Below, piece by piece: positions 24,874 through 33,986 of a stretch of DNA of 36,690 nt. The position numbers were made by a program, and so were the translations under genes. The notes beneath the pieces were generated by a model. It saw nothing but the letters and a program-made list of their open reading frames with translations, was not told the DNA's origin and did not search any database. Position 1 is the stretch's first letter. Every line of letters starts with the position of its first letter. The DNA comes from Spirochaetales bacterium (GTDB lineage Bacteria > Spirochaetota > Spirochaetia > SZUA-6 > JAFGRV01): assembly GCA_016930085.1 (NCBI GenBank), contig JAFGHO010000042.1:1-36690 (forward strand), written 5' to 3'.

Positions 24874-25809
24874 ATGTATAAAATACGGAACCTGAGTTCG
24901 GGTTATGGAAAAAATCTAGTAATTGAAAATCTCTCACTGACAATCGAAGACAATAAAATTATCGGGATACTGGGACCAAACGGTTCGGGCAAGACGACCC
25001 TCCTTGAGACAATCGAATGTATCAAGGAAAAAAAAAGCGGCAGCCTTGTCTATAATGATAAAGAAGTCGATGAAAATTTCAAAAACAATATCGGTATCCA
25101 ATTTCAAGCAGCGTCCTTTTACCGAAAATTAAAAGTAAAAGAAATATTTGATTACTTTGCGGCTTTTTTTAAAAGCAACGCAAATGTAAAGGATTTGATG
25201 GCGAAATTCGATCTTCTTGTCTGTAAAAACAAATATTACGAGCATTTATCGGGTGGCATGAAACAAAAAGTCGCGGTAGCAATCGCCTTACTAAACGATA
25301 CGGCCGGGCTTGTTTTCCTGGATGAACCGACCGCGGGAATGGATGTTTTTTCAAGAAAGAGGCTGTGGAAAATAATCAAAGATTTGAGGGGCGAAGGCAA
25401 AACCATTGTCATGGCTACCCATTATATCGAGGAAGCCGAAGCGCTATGCGATATTGTCGTCATTCTTTCAAAGGGTCAGCTTCTCGACAAAGGAACAAAG
25501 CAGTATCTGATAGATAAGTATTGCAGGAATCATCATCTTGAAATAGAGATTTCGGGTTCCGTCAATTACAAAGACCTCATGAACCGCTTCGGTTTCATTA
25601 AAAATATAAGAAAAACAAGCAACGGATTTCTTGATATCACGATAGATTCGACGGTAAAACATCAAAGCTATTTTAGCGATTTAATGTCATATTTTACCGC
25701 ATCCAATGTGGTTGTCAATTATCTGAATCTCAAACAGCCCAGCCTTGAAGAAGCCTTTATCAATATGTGCGGATACAAACTCGATGAAAACGGAGATCTG
25801 ACTGAATGA
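24874..25809 (+). CDS. ABC transporter ATP-binding protein (ABC-2 exporter)
   Basis: About 311 residues. Walker A is GPNGSGKTTLLE, signature LSGGMKQKVAVAIALL, Walker B GLVFLDEPTAGMD and the switch His in MATHYIEEAEALCD, matching drug/antibiotic exporter ATPases of the CcmA/NatA type. A C-terminal extension of about 90 residues follows, common in this class. A GTG at 24832 would overlap the previous gene; I prefer the ATG at 24874 since AGGA lies nine bases before it and the protein begins just before the first ABC strand. It is coupled to the permease by a four-base overlap. It probably powers product export or self-immunity. Confidence 0.92.
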   Translation: MYKIRNLSSGYGKNLVIENLSLTIEDNKIIGILGPNGSGKTTLLETIECIKEKKSGSLVYNDKEVDENFKNNIGIQFQAASFYRKLKVKEIFDYFAAFFKSNANVKDLMAKFDLLVCKNKYYEHLSGGMKQKVAVAIALLNDTAGLVFLDEPTAGMDVFSRKRLWKIIKDLRGEGKTIVMATHYIEEAEALCDIVVILSKGQLLDKGTKQYLIDKYCRNHHLEIEISGSVNYKDLMNRFGFIKNIRKTSNGFLDITIDSTVKHQSYFSDLMSYFTASNVVVNYLNLKQPSLEEAFINMCGYKLDENGDLTE

Positions 25810-26894
25810 AAAATATCGTCACTTTAATCGGAATGGAACTCAAGTTGTTCTTTCGGGAGAACGTAAATTTAATTTATGTCCTATTTCTGCCGGTTTTTTT
25901 TCTCCTGTTCCTCGGTTTTATTTTTAACAACCCCAATTATACGGCAAAAACCGCCGTTATCGATATGGATGCTTCACCGCCAAGCAAACAATTTATCGAC
26001 ATGATTTCCACAAATCCTTATTTTGAAGTTAAAACGGTGATATCGGACTCGACCATGCAGCCGGAACAAATCCGGAACAGTTATGATGTCGTTTTCACTA
26101 TCCGGAACGGATTCGAAGAATTAATCAAAAAAAAAGAAGTAACCGGTATCGAGGTTTTAATTACATCGACGGATGAACAGAAAGCCACAGTCGACAGCAG
26201 TATGATCGTTTCACTGATGGCGGAAGCAAATCTCGCCATTCTTTCCCACGATTCATTGATTTTCGCGGATTTTACGTTCCTGCACGAAACATTTAATTCT
26301 TATGTTGAATTTCTATTACCCGGACTGATTGTCATGATTATCATGTCGATGGGCTTTTTTAACATCGGATTAAAATTGACAATATACAGGGAATTCAACC
26401 AGATAAAAATACTTTATGTCCTGCCAATAAAAAAATATCATTTTCTGATCGTACAAATTACCCTGAGTGTGATTATTGTTCTTATGCAGATCGTCATCCT
26501 ATTTACAATAGGGAAATTCGTCTTTAATACGAGACTTCCGGGAAATCCCGTTTTATTCATATGGAGTTTACTTCTTTCTATGATCATGTTCCTCGCGGTC
26601 GGTTTCATGATATCGTCATTTTTCAGAAATTACATACAGGCGATGACATTCATCAATATGCTTTATCTGCCGCTGCTTTTTTTATCCGGCATCTATTTTT
26701 CTCCCGATATGATTCCGGGTGTATTTAAATACATGTTATACATTTCTCCGGCCTTTTACGGCGTCAGTCTTGTCAGAAATTCATATCTTGGGTTTTTCAA
26801 TCTCGAGTCTTTTTTATTAAATAACATTGTGTTAATCGCGATAAGCGTCATTGCGGTGATCGTATCTATAAAAAAATTCAAGTGGAGTATATGA
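25806..26894 (+). CDS. ABC-2 type permease
   Basis: A 362-residue permease. One N-terminal helix (VNLIYVLFLPVFFLLFLGFIFNN, about 19-41) is followed by an extracytoplasmic domain of about 120 residues, then five C-terminal helices (from VEFLLPGLIVMIIMSMGFFNIG to the end), the standard ABC-2 layout. The segment SSFFRNYIQAMTFINMLYLPLLFLSGIYFSPDMIPG is the typical ABC-2 membrane stretch. It overlaps the ATPase stop by four bases (ATGA). It should be the membrane partner of that ATPase; the substrate is inferred from the cluster. Confidence 0.92.
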   Translation: MKNIVTLIGMELKLFFRENVNLIYVLFLPVFFLLFLGFIFNNPNYTAKTAVIDMDASPPSKQFIDMISTNPYFEVKTVISDSTMQPEQIRNSYDVVFTIRNGFEELIKKKEVTGIEVLITSTDEQKATVDSSMIVSLMAEANLAILSHDSLIFADFTFLHETFNSYVEFLLPGLIVMIIMSMGFFNIGLKLTIYREFNQIKILYVLPIKKYHFLIVQITLSVIIVLMQIVILFTIGKFVFNTRLPGNPVLFIWSLLLSMIMFLAVGFMISSFFRNYIQAMTFINMLYLPLLFLSGIYFSPDMIPGVFKYMLYISPAFYGVSLVRNSYLGFFNLESFLLNNIVLIAISVIAVIVSIKKFKWSI

Positions 26895-26897
26895 AAA

Positions 26898-28157
26898 ATG
26901 AACGACAGGCATTCGGTTATCCTGCTTACGGTTATTTCCATTTTCTTTGTTTGCAGCACAGCAGTCCGGGCGGAAAACGGAGAAAAACCGTCAGACATGG
27001 AAAACCTCAAGGGAATTACAAAATATATATCCGCCGAAAGCTCTCTCTGCTGGGATATAATGAGGAAATATTCGGGAGAAGAAGAGTTCTATTCGATATT
27101 ATTCGATAAATACGCCGGTTTTTCCTTTAGTTATCTCGATCTGGCATTGACCGGAAATTACGGAATCAGCCTCCTGGGAATCGTGAACTTTCCTCTTTTG
27201 TACGCCGGTATTGCACTAAACAATATTTTTACCGAATATACTCAACTGGAATTCGATGTAACGGCGTTGCTTCTTTTTATGGGAAACATTGAAGATCTGG
27301 ACGATAATCCGGACACCGATGAAAACTTTTTCGGCCACCACATCACGCCGAGGGCACTCATCAATTTTTTTCCGACGCAAACGACGACAATGACACTCGG
27401 CTACGGGTGTAACATCAAACTCTATCAGGATGACGAAACCAAAAACACGGATTTCACGATCAGAAAGAATGTATTCGAAAACATCTTCATTTTCGATTTT
27501 TCATACAGCACGCTAAAATACAACTCCGGCGCCGATGTGAATCTTCATGCAGATTTCTACCTCATGAACGATGATTACTCATGGGGATATGAGAATGAAA
27601 ACAAGGAGCATAAATTTCGATATTCGATCGTTCAAAAAAATACAATCAGATTCCCCATTGAACCGCTTAACGCTTCATATATTGAGTTCAATCTCGAAGG
27701 ATATTACTCAATGTACGAAAAACTCTATTACGGAGAAACAAAACTCAACCTGGAAACCAATAATGATTACCGCAAATGGTTGAAAGGGTATCTTGACAGG
27801 GATATAACATTCTATAAAGCCCTTAAAGCCAATATAAATACAGAATTATTTTTTTTAAGCACGCCGCTGGTGGGAGACGATTTCTCCCGGACAACCCTTG
27901 ACATGTCTCTCATATGCTCATACGACGCATTGTTCTATAATCAGGACATCGAAACGGTAAATTTTAATATCGATGATACAATAGTCAACGGACTCGGAAT
28001 AAGCTGCAGGACGTACATCGACAATATATCGGAAAAAACCACACAGGAAATAACCATGGATATCGGACTGGATTACGGATTTGATGTAAAAAACCACGAA
28101 AACCGAAATGATCGAATTATTCCACGTGTGGGTGTATTATGGAAAATGGGTTATTAG
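26898..28157 (+). CDS. secreted barrel-like protein, hypothetical
   Basis: A 419-residue protein. The signal peptide is HSVILLTVISIFFVCSTAVRAENGE. The mature part is rich in alternating aromatic and polar residues with short turns (YTQLEFDVTALLLFMGNIEDLDD; TMTLGYGCNIKLYQ; TTQEITMDIGLDYGFDVK), as in outer-membrane beta-barrels. The last residues, IIPRVGVLWKMGY, end in an aromatic residue as barrel C-termini often do. It starts three bases after the permease stop, with GGAG ten bases upstream. No named family was recognised. An outer-membrane exit path or receptor for the exporter is the inferred role. Confidence 0.65.
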   Translation: MNDRHSVILLTVISIFFVCSTAVRAENGEKPSDMENLKGITKYISAESSLCWDIMRKYSGEEEFYSILFDKYAGFSFSYLDLALTGNYGISLLGIVNFPLLYAGIALNNIFTEYTQLEFDVTALLLFMGNIEDLDDNPDTDENFFGHHITPRALINFFPTQTTTMTLGYGCNIKLYQDDETKNTDFTIRKNVFENIFIFDFSYSTLKYNSGADVNLHADFYLMNDDYSWGYENENKEHKFRYSIVQKNTIRFPIEPLNASYIEFNLEGYYSMYEKLYYGETKLNLETNNDYRKWLKGYLDRDITFYKALKANINTELFFLSTPLVGDDFSRTTLDMSLICSYDALFYNQDIETVNFNIDDTIVNGLGISCRTYIDNISEKTTQEITMDIGLDYGFDVKNHENRNDRIIPRVGVLWKMGY

Positions 28158-28165
28158 GAAGCCGA

Positions 28166-28846
28166 ATGAATATCAGAATAATGGATGTCACCAAGACGTA
28201 CCGTCTTGGTAAAAACGAAGTGCATGCACTCAACGGAATATCACTTGAAATCGAAAGCGGCTGCTTTCTCTCTCTCGCCGGACCTTCAGGTTCAGGCAAA
28301 ACAACACTTTTGAATTTGCTAGGATGTATTGATAGCCCGACTTCAGGAGATATATATTTTGAAGATCAAAACATCTGCCTGTTGAAGGAAAAAGCGCGGG
28401 GACATATCAGAAAAAATACAATTGGTTTCATCTTTCAATCTTTTAATCTGATCGAAACATTGAATGTTTATGAAAACGTCGAATATCCTTCCGTCGGTTC
28501 GCGGAAAGACGGCAAAATCATGAAAGAGAAAATCGAACACCTATTAAAAGAAATCGGCCTTATCGATCAAAGAAAAAGATTTCCCAACACGTTATCGGGC
28601 GGACAAAGACAGCGTGTTGCCATTGCCAGGGCGTTCGTCAATGATCCCGGCATTATACTCGCGGATGAACCGACAGCGAATCTCGATTCGGCCACAGGAG
28701 GCAGAATCATCGAATTGATGAAAAAAATGAATGAAGAAAAGTGTACCTCACTGATATTTTCGACGCACGATCCGTATATCATGGAAATGGCCGGAAAGGT
28801 TATCGAAATTCATGATGGAAAAATCAAGGAGACCCGAATTGTTTAA
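28166..28846 (+). CDS. ABC transporter ATP-binding protein (MacB/LolD type)
   Basis: About 226 residues, the length of LolD/MacB/FtsE-type ATPases. Walker A GPSGSGKTTLLNLLG, Q-loop IGFIFQSFNLIETLNVYENVEYP, signature LSGGQRQRVAIARAFVNDPGIILADEPTANLD with Walker B, and FSTHDP. The Q-loop and the YENVE stretch are typical of this class, which drives mechanotransmission across the periplasm and not simple transport. The ATG at 28166 is chosen for AGGAAG four to five bases upstream; an in-frame ATG at 28139 would overlap the barrel gene. The partner permease follows. Confidence 0.92.
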   Translation: MNIRIMDVTKTYRLGKNEVHALNGISLEIESGCFLSLAGPSGSGKTTLLNLLGCIDSPTSGDIYFEDQNICLLKEKARGHIRKNTIGFIFQSFNLIETLNVYENVEYPSVGSRKDGKIMKEKIEHLLKEIGLIDQRKRFPNTLSGGQRQRVAIARAFVNDPGIILADEPTANLDSATGGRIIELMKKMNEEKCTSLIFSTHDPYIMEMAGKVIEIHDGKIKETRIV

Positions 28847-30095
28847 AACCTTTTCATATATCTTGAAAACATCGTTCAGAAATCTGCTACGAAACAAACG
28901 AAGAACATTATTGACGGGATCCGCTGTTATTTTAAGTACAATCGCAATGTTGTTGATAATGGATTACAATAAAACCGGCATGAGTTTTTACCGTGAAGGA
29001 GTCATTCGCGGTTCTTATGGACATATTCAAATTAAAAAAGACGGTTATCATAACGCGGAAAGTACATCATTAAAATATCTGCTAACGACCGAAGAAATCG
29101 ACACCGTCCAGAAAACGCTTGAAAATAAAGAAATAAGGAAGCACATCACAGACATTCTGTTACGGATCAATTTTGCAGGTCTTCTGTTAAAGGAAGGGGA
29201 TATTGATTCGACATTCATCGTCGGCAGAGCGATCAATCCGGATGACGAGGTCGGTGCGTATCCTTCATTGGCGTACCTTTATATGAAGGACGGCGAATTC
29301 CTGAGTTCAGACAGAAGGGGTGAAATCGTCATCGGTTCCGGCTTGGCCTCACGATTGCATATCAATGTAGAGGATGTCGTTTATATCTATTCGGTCGGGA
29401 ATTACGGATTACCCGACATCATGGAATCAATGATCACCGGTATTATTGAATTCGGGAAAAAAGAAGTGGACGACATACTTGTCTATGCAAACATCGACGA
29501 TATAAAGGAATTATTCGGTATAGCGGGAATTCATGAAATTGTTGTTTTTCTCGATAATACGGACAACACCGACGCAATATGCGACTATTTATCGAAAAAA
29601 CTCGATGAGAAAACGTATGATATTATTCCCTGGCACGAACTTGCGACCGAATACAAGCAGGTTGCAGGATTTGTCGATCAACAATTTATTGTCACAATTT
29701 TCATCATCATTCTTGTCCTTGTTTTTCTTTCAACGAATACAATTCTGATGTCCGTCATGGAACGAGTCAATGAATTCGGCACGCTGAGAGCAATTGGTAG
29801 AAGCAGGTGTGAACTATCCTTAATAATCATTTTCGAAGGAATCGTTTTAGGGATTTTTTGCGTTGTCGCGGGAATCATTCTCAGTGTCGTTATCGTCAAT
29901 ATACTTAACGCCCTTTCCATCGAATTACCTCCTCCGCCCGGAGGAACGATCTCGTACCCTTTACTCATTTATTTATCCTTCGACAGCGTTGTCTATATAT
30001 TAATAATTCAGCTGCTTACGTCGCTCATAGCCACAGTCTATCCGGTCATCAAGATATCCGGCATAAAGATCGTCGATGCATTACGATATAAATAA
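28839..30095 (+). CDS. FtsX-like permease of MacB/LolC type
   Basis: About 418 residues with four membrane helices: one near the N-terminus (RTLLTGSAVILSTIAMLLIM) and three at the C-terminus (FIVTIFIIILVLVFLSTNTILMSVMERVNEFGTLRAIG, then IVLGIFCVVAGIILSVVIVNIL, then the last before the ISGIKIVDALRY tail). The large periplasmic domain lies between them. MERVNEFGTLRAIGRSR is the diagnostic FtsX/LolC motif. A TTG at 28839 has AAGGAG seven bases upstream and overlaps the ATPase stop by eight bases, so I prefer it to the ATG pair at 28812. LolCDE and MacB members extract lipoproteins or push substrates out of the inner membrane. Confidence 0.88.
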   Translation: MFKTFSYILKTSFRNLLRNKRRTLLTGSAVILSTIAMLLIMDYNKTGMSFYREGVIRGSYGHIQIKKDGYHNAESTSLKYLLTTEEIDTVQKTLENKEIRKHITDILLRINFAGLLLKEGDIDSTFIVGRAINPDDEVGAYPSLAYLYMKDGEFLSSDRRGEIVIGSGLASRLHINVEDVVYIYSVGNYGLPDIMESMITGIIEFGKKEVDDILVYANIDDIKELFGIAGIHEIVVFLDNTDNTDAICDYLSKKLDEKTYDIIPWHELATEYKQVAGFVDQQFIVTIFIIILVLVFLSTNTILMSVMERVNEFGTLRAIGRSRCELSLIIIFEGIVLGIFCVVAGIILSVVIVNILNALSIELPPPPGGTISYPLLIYLSFDSVVYILIIQLLTSLIATVYPVIKISGIKIVDALRYK

Positions 30096-30109
30096 CAAGA
30101 GGAGACAAT

Positions 30110-30862
30110 ATGAAAACCTTTTCAATAACATTATGCCTTATAATTGTATTGAACGGAATAGTGTGCGGACAATCAGGTGAAATTATTTCCAAAAATGAAA
30201 ATACTATTATAAAAGAAGCGATGCAAGCCATCGATTCACTCCATAATCTGAATAATTTTCTGATCGATATAGAAATACAGACAATCAAAGGCGAAGAGAC
30301 GGAAGGGAGAATGAACGGGATATGCCTTTTTAAGAATTTCGATGAATCCATTATCGTTATAAAGTTTCCGAAAAAAGATACGGGTAAAGCGCTTTTAAAC
30401 AAGAATGCCCTTTTTTACATTTATTTCCCAAGTATTAGAAAAACCCAACCGGTCAATCCGACCTCAAAGCTATTTGGTAATTTCAATACCTCAGACGTTC
30501 TTAAACCCCCATTCAGCGACAATTATGAACCACATTATATCGATACGAGGGGAAATACACATATTATCGAATTCACAACGACAAACGAAAAAATGCCTTA
30601 TCAAAAGCAGATTCTGTATTACGATTATGAAATAAAAAAGGCACGATATATAGAATTGTATTCAAAATCCGGAAAACTCATAAAAACTGCTTATTATGAC
30701 GAATATATTGAAATAAACGGCATAACGTATGTTTCCACGATAAGAATCGAATCCGTTTTAGGACAGACATCGATCATGAAATTCAGCCGCTTTCAAAGCC
30801 GTGTTTTTCCCGAAAATTATTTTTCCCCTTCCGGACTGATTATCGTTGCAGAAAGTTTTTAA
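30110..30862 (+). CDS. LolA-like outer-membrane lipoprotein-sorting domain protein
   Basis: A 250-residue periplasmic protein. Signal peptide FSITLCLIIVLNGIVCGQS, possibly with Cys19 after the hydrophobic stretch. The segment GKALLNKNALFYIYFPSIRKTQPVNPTSKLFGNFNTSDVL matches the conserved core of LolA-like 'outer membrane lipoprotein-sorting' proteins, which usually lie beside MacB- or MMPL-type exporters. KARYIELYSKSGKLIKTAYYDEY... and the terminal strands complete the open half-barrel. AGAGGAG precedes the ATG, 14 bases after the FtsX stop. It probably takes hydrophobic cargo from the FtsX permease and hands it to the outer membrane. Confidence 0.8.
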   Translation: MKTFSITLCLIIVLNGIVCGQSGEIISKNENTIIKEAMQAIDSLHNLNNFLIDIEIQTIKGEETEGRMNGICLFKNFDESIIVIKFPKKDTGKALLNKNALFYIYFPSIRKTQPVNPTSKLFGNFNTSDVLKPPFSDNYEPHYIDTRGNTHIIEFTTTNEKMPYQKQILYYDYEIKKARYIELYSKSGKLIKTAYYDEYIEINGITYVSTIRIESVLGQTSIMKFSRFQSRVFPENYFSPSGLIIVAESF

Positions 30863-30864
30863 CC

Positions 30865-32196
30865 ATGAAAAAGCATTCCTGTATCCTTCTTTTATTGCTG
30901 TTATTCCCCCGTTTTTTTTTCGGAGAAATAAATACTGAGAATTCCTTAACCATATCTCATGAAGTCGAGTTTGATCATGTCGATCATGACAATCTTGTCA
31001 ATAAAAACAACAAGCTCGAATTAAAGTATCTATATGACAAACAGAAAATCAATCTCGATTTCAACATCAAGGTTCCAGGCATATTCTTATTTCATATTTC
31101 TCCTTATTTTATCGGATTCGATATGGAAGATAAAAAATCGGCCGGGGTAAATGAGTTATTTTTTAAATACTTCAACACCGGTGTGGGCTTGCAGCTGACG
31201 GCAGGCAAATACATTATCAACAACACTTCCGGCAACATATTCTTCCCATTTAACTATTTTGACAATTATTTTGATTTCGGTAATATCTATGAAAAAAATT
31301 TTGACTCATCCGTTTCACTTTTCAATATATCGGCACATCTGAGTTTGTTTTTGGATGATTTAAGCGTCGATTTTTCAGCGCGATGGATTCCCGGTTTTCA
31401 TTTTTCCGAAATGGCGGACATATATTTCCTCGCAACCTTGCAAAACGAGTTCGACAGGAATATTTTCCAGTTTGATCTTGGAATCGATATGTTTTGCGGT
31501 ATTTCATTCAATATTCTTTATGCAATGATCGAAAAATCGTCATACGATTTTTCCGAAGGCATTTACAATGTATTTGGTGTGTCCAACTCAATAAGTTTCA
31601 TCGAAAATATAATTCTCACAAATGAAATGACAATTTCAAACGGCCACCCACTCTACAAGCTTGTTTTTGAGAATTCCGGCTCGATTATGTATGACTACTG
31701 GATCGAGGAAGACATTTCGACAAAGAATACTCGATATTTTCTCGATTATATGGCAGGCATCGATCTCTTGCTGCCATACGATACAAAAATAACTTTTGAA
31801 TATTACTATCATCAGAACGGGATGACCGGCGAACAATCCGCGGACCTGTTTAACGCGATGGGAAAAGTGTATGCGGAAGATAACGCAGGATACCTACTCC
31901 CCATTCAGGCGACATATTTGGCCTATCACACAGGCAACCGGCTAAAACAGCATTATATAGGAATGGTTGTTTCCAAATTGAATATTTTTAACACGCTGGA
32001 CGTTCGCTCGACATTCATATATTCTCCTTTTGATCTTTCTTTCTCCAATATTTCTTATATCGGTGTAAATATAAATGAAGATATCAATGTCAATACAAAC
32101 ATGATTTTTAATATCGGTGAAAACAAAACGGAGTATGGATCGGCATTATATGACTTCATTCTTACGATCTGCTTTGAACTCAAATTGGATATGTAG
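30865..32196 (+). CDS. outer-membrane beta-barrel-like protein
   Basis: A 443-residue protein. Signal peptide KKHSCILLLLLLFPRFFFGE. The mature protein alternates aromatic/hydrophobic and polar residues through many short strands (LELKYLYDKQKINLDFNIKVPGIFLFHISPYF; VGLQLTAGKYIINNTSGNIFFPFNYFDNYFDFG; ITFEYYYHQNGMTG; AYHTGNRLKQHYIGMVVSKLNIF). The pattern of a GKYxINxTSGxxFxPxNYF stretch recalls DUF1302-type barrels that accompany LolA-like/MMPL export operons, but I cannot confirm it. It starts two bases after the LolA-like stop and is probably the outer-membrane element of that system. Confidence 0.7.
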   Translation: MKKHSCILLLLLLFPRFFFGEINTENSLTISHEVEFDHVDHDNLVNKNNKLELKYLYDKQKINLDFNIKVPGIFLFHISPYFIGFDMEDKKSAGVNELFFKYFNTGVGLQLTAGKYIINNTSGNIFFPFNYFDNYFDFGNIYEKNFDSSVSLFNISAHLSLFLDDLSVDFSARWIPGFHFSEMADIYFLATLQNEFDRNIFQFDLGIDMFCGISFNILYAMIEKSSYDFSEGIYNVFGVSNSISFIENIILTNEMTISNGHPLYKLVFENSGSIMYDYWIEEDISTKNTRYFLDYMAGIDLLLPYDTKITFEYYYHQNGMTGEQSADLFNAMGKVYAEDNAGYLLPIQATYLAYHTGNRLKQHYIGMVVSKLNIFNTLDVRSTFIYSPFDLSFSNISYIGVNINEDINVNTNMIFNIGENKTEYGSALYDFILTICFELKLDM

Positions 32197-32323
32197 CTGT
32201 TCCATAGCATTGTCGCTTTACTATAATATTACAAAGCAGTTTGCCGGTTTCATATTGCTTTACAGGAAACGGCCGTTAATGAAGAAACCATATCCGTTAT
32301 CCATGATAAAAAAGGAGAACAAT

Positions 32324-32578
32324 ATGTCCTATGCCATAGTTGCATTAATTCTTGGAATTCTCGGACTGGGTACGGCACTTGCCGTTATATCCATTTATTT
32401 TTCTCACAACAGAAAGAAAGTAGCCGGGGGAGAGGGAGGCGGCCGGAAGATCGCCGAACTGGAACAAAGAATAAGCGAATTGGAGAACGACCAACGAATA
32501 CAGGCTGAAACAATCGATACATTGAAGACCGATGTGGATTTTTACAAGAAACTTCTGAATGATAAATATTCGGAGTGA
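32324..32578 (+). CDS. small membrane protein with coiled coil
   Basis: An 84-residue protein. One N-terminal helix (AIVALILGILGLGTALAVISIYF, about 4-26), a basic Gly-rich hinge (HNRKKVAGGEGGGRK) and a heptad-patterned coiled coil (IAELEQRISELENDQRIQAETIDTLKTDVDFYKKLL). The layout resembles PspB-type envelope-stress proteins, but no firm homology is claimed. AAAAGGAG lies eight bases before the ATG. The same frame is open upstream to 32117, inside the preceding barrel gene; that extension is not credible. It stands 127 bases after the barrel gene. Confidence 0.65.
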   Translation: MSYAIVALILGILGLGTALAVISIYFSHNRKKVAGGEGGGRKIAELEQRISELENDQRIQAETIDTLKTDVDFYKKLLNDKYSE

Positions 32579-32759
32579 ATAAGGAAGTAAAATGCCACTT
32601 TATTAAAATAATGAGACATGGTAAGGTAACGTAATGATACGTTCACATGATTCTTTTATCACAATTCCGGGATCAGAAATCAAGACCTGAAACGGTCGAT
32701 ATAATCCGCATATGGAAATCTTGTAAGATTTTTCCGACAAACGCAAAGGAGTGGTAATT

Positions 32760-33986
32760 ATGACAATCGAACTGGTATCGATACTGCCGAATCCAATGGT
32801 AATATCGTTCGTTTACCCTATCTTAAGTATGCCGATGGTAGCAGCCCTCACGCCTGAGAACATCAGTGTAAACATCACCGAAGTAAGAAACGAGAAAGAC
32901 ATACAGGTCAAGGATATCGATCTAGTCGGTATCAGTGCACTGACCTATAACGCCGATATCGCATATAAAATCGCGGATATGTACAGAGAAAAGGGGATAA
33001 AGGTGGTCTTGGGCGGTATTCACGTTTCCACATTACCGGATGAAGCACTTATGCATTGCGATGCCGTTGTCATCGGAGAAGCGGAAAAAGTATGGACGAC
33101 AATAATCGAAGATATTCAAAAAGGCACTCTTAAAGATACTTATAAAGCGGATGAACTTGCCGATCTGAGTATATTGCCGGAAACCCGTCTGGACCTCATG
33201 GATAAAAAAAATCATATGACATTGGGAGTTATACATGCGACAAGGGGCTGTCCGTTTAACTGTTATTTCTGCTGTGTCACCGAATATTTCGGCAGAAAAT
33301 ACAGATTCCGACCGGTTGATACTATCGTTGAAGAAATACAAAATTTAAAATCAAAGGGACTGGCAGGATGGGGGAAATTCATCATATTCAATGACGACAA
33401 TATCGCAGGCAACAGAAAATATGCGAAGGAACTTTTTACAGCCCTGAAAGAGCTTAATATAAAATGGTCCGCACAAACAAACCTTTTTATTGCTGAAGAC
33501 GATGAATTGCTGGATCTCGCAAGTAAAAGCGGATGCATCGATCTGTTTATAGGAATCGAATCGATCAATGATGAAAACCTCACGAAAATCGGCAAGACAA
33601 TGAATAAACTTCAGAAATATGAAGATGATATTAAAAAAATCAAAAGCAAAGGCATAACCGTAACCGGGGCGTTTATCCTTGGGCTTGATTATGATGACGA
33701 AAGTTCTTTTGAAAGAACTATCCGGTTTATAGAAAAAAACGATATCGATATTCCGGTAATCAGTGTTTTAACGCCATTCCCCGGCACGAGACTCTATAAG
33801 GAACTGGAAAACGACAATCGAATCATCGACAGGGACTGGTCAAAATACGATCTTAACCATGTCGTATTCAAACCAAAATTAATGTCGCCTGAAGTACTTG
33901 ACAGGAAATATAATGAATGCTACCGGATTATTCGAAACAGAATAAAAGCGGGATTGGATAAAAAAGTAAAATATATTCAGGAATAA
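32760..33986 (+). CDS. B12-binding radical SAM protein of the RiPP cluster
   Basis: A 408-residue protein. Residues 1-140 form a cobalamin-binding-like Rossmann domain (DIDLVGISALTYNADIAYKIADMYREKGIKVVLGGIHVSTLPDEAL, DAVVIGEAEKVW). The radical SAM cluster motif CPFNCYFC has its ligands at Cys164, Cys168 and Cys171 with an extra Cys172. FNDDNIAGN, LFIGIESINDENLTKIGKTMN, GAFILGLDYDDESSFE and TPFPGTRLY are standard for the class-B/BchE-like group. AAAGGAG lies eight bases before the ATG; an in-frame GTG at 32751 is too close to it. Class-B members often methylate unactivated carbon, so a peptide C-methylase is plausible, not shown. Confidence 0.87.
   Translation: MTIELVSILPNPMVISFVYPILSMPMVAALTPENISVNITEVRNEKDIQVKDIDLVGISALTYNADIAYKIADMYREKGIKVVLGGIHVSTLPDEALMHCDAVVIGEAEKVWTTIIEDIQKGTLKDTYKADELADLSILPETRLDLMDKKNHMTLGVIHATRGCPFNCYFCCVTEYFGRKYRFRPVDTIVEEIQNLKSKGLAGWGKFIIFNDDNIAGNRKYAKELFTALKELNIKWSAQTNLFIAEDDELLDLASKSGCIDLFIGIESINDENLTKIGKTMNKLQKYEDDIKKIKSKGITVTGAFILGLDYDDESSFERTIRFIEKNDIDIPVISVLTPFPGTRLYKELENDNRIIDRDWSKYDLNHVVFKPKLMSPEVLDRKYNECYRIIRNRIKAGLDKKVKYIQE

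Noticed and set aside
32117..32323. N-terminal extension of the small coiled-coil protein into the barrel gene
   Set aside because: It overlaps the barrel gene out of frame, and the ATG at 32324 has a well-placed AAAAGGAG.
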